Part shown: in pieces, positions 6,958-7,427 of the stretch
Layout: each line of letters starts with the position of its first letter
Position numbering within the stretch: the first letter of the stretch is position 1
Source of the DNA: DAIDKA01 sp049792815
GTDB taxonomy: Bacteria; Pseudomonadota; Gammaproteobacteria; Steroidobacterales; Steroidobacteraceae
DNA: 7,427 bases
NCBI GenBank assembly: GCA_049792815.1
Contig: JBARBG010000193.1
Location: 1-7,427 of the forward strand
Reading direction: 5' to 3'
Program-made: the position numbers and the translations under genes
Notes under the pieces: model-generated
What the model was told of the DNA's origin: nothing
The model's database searches: none
What the model saw: the letters and a program-made list of their open reading frames with translations, nothing else

Positions 6958-7427
6958 ATGGGTCGCATATTCGAAGTCAGAAAAGCCACGATGTTCGCGC
7001 GCTGGAACCGCATGGCCAAGCAGTTCGCGCGCATTGCCAAGGACATCACCATGGCGGTGAAGTCCGGCGGTCCCGATCCGGCCGGCAATCCCAGCCTGCG
7101 CCGCGCCGTGCAGAACGCCCGTGCGGTGAACATGCCCAAGGACAAGATCGAATCGGCCATCAAGCGCGCCTCGGGGCGCGATGCGGCCAACTACCAGCAG
7201 GTGCTGTATGAGGCGTACGCGCCGCACGGCATTGCACTGCTGATCGAAACCGCCACCGACAACCCGGTACGCACCGTCGCCACGGTGCGCAATGTGGTCA
7301 CCAAGAACGGCGGCAATCTGGCCACCAGCGGCAGCGTCAGTTTCCAGTTCAGGAAAATGGGCGTGTTCCGTCTCGACCCCACCGGCATCGATCACGACGA
7401 TCTGGAGCTGTACCTCATCGATCATGG
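6958..7427 (+). CDS. yebC: YebC/PmpR/TACO1-family protein, 3' end outside window
   Basis: The first 156 codons of a YebC-family protein; the family is about 235-250 residues, so about two thirds is present. YebC proteins were long annotated as transcriptional regulators, and more recent work on bacterial and mitochondrial (TACO1) members supports a role in translation, relieving ribosome stalling on proline-rich stretches. Recognisable family features are the basic N-terminal helical domain (residues 1-75) with SGGPDPAGNPSLRRA (36-50) and MPKDKIESAIKRA (59-71), then YEAYAPHGIALLIE (84-97), TDNPVRTVATVR (100-111), and KNGGNLATSGSVSFQF (116-131). The N-terminus begins MGRIFEVRKATMFARW rather than the MAGHSKW common in E. 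coli-type YebC; from memory it resembles the subtype found in Bacteroidetes. The ATG is the first start after an in-frame TAA. The missing part contains the remainder of the second and third domains. Confidence 0.92.
   Translation, partial: MGRIFEVRKATMFARWNRMAKQFARIAKDITMAVKSGGPDPAGNPSLRRAVQNARAVNMPKDKIESAIKRASGRDAANYQQVLYEAYAPHGIALLIETATDNPVRTVATVRNVVTKNGGNLATSGSVSFQFRKMGVFRLDPTGIDHDDLELYLIDH

Noticed and set aside
6934..7425. Minus-strand open frame of 163 codons opposite the yebC-family gene
   Set aside because: The plus strand encodes an unmistakable YebC-family N-terminus with an in-frame upstream stop; the minus-strand frame is a shadow.

Overview
This is a GC-rich chromosomal window with a dense, ordinary bacterial gene layout. 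The protein content (a long Lhr helicase, an AcvB/VirJ-type hydrolase, a three-histidine-box acyl-CoA desaturase with a charged tail, a YebC-family protein) suggests a high-GC proteobacterium, most likely a gammaproteobacterium. That assignment is inferred from family resemblance, not from a search. No rRNA, tRNA, CRISPR array, insertion sequence or integrase was seen.

Layout. Positions 1-5452 hold three genes on the minus strand, tightly packed and probably one operon in the order acvB-like, ethD-like, lhr, with gaps of 22 and 12 bases. The acvB-like gene (5452-4025) encodes an exported protein with two alpha/beta-hydrolase halves, each with a nucleophile elbow. The ethD-like gene (4002-3688) encodes a 104-residue EthD-family ferredoxin-fold protein. 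The lhr gene (3675 to beyond base 1) encodes a large superfamily-2 DNA helicase; 1225 codons are present and the C-terminal end lies outside the window.

A 265-base divergent intergenic region (5453-5717) separates this operon from a plus-strand acyl-CoA desaturase gene (5718-6875). It holds two adjacent inverted repeats and a weak candidate promoter. The desaturase is followed by a clear intrinsic terminator (6911-6935). A plus-strand yebC-family gene then begins at 6958 and runs off the right edge.

How the genes relate. The acvB-like hydrolase (probably acting on aminoacyl-phospholipids in the periplasm) and the desaturase (membrane fatty-acid unsaturation) both bear on membrane lipid composition and share one intergenic region, so coordinated control is possible but unproven. 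Lhr (DNA repair) and YebC (translation or transcription) are housekeeping-type neighbours with no obvious link to the lipid genes. I see no convincing wholly new system. The points most worth a second look are the two-triad AcvB-like protein without a visible lipid aminoacyltransferase partner, the hairpin that could mask its ribosome binding site, the in-frame four-GCC junction between ethD and lhr, and the unusual YebC subtype.
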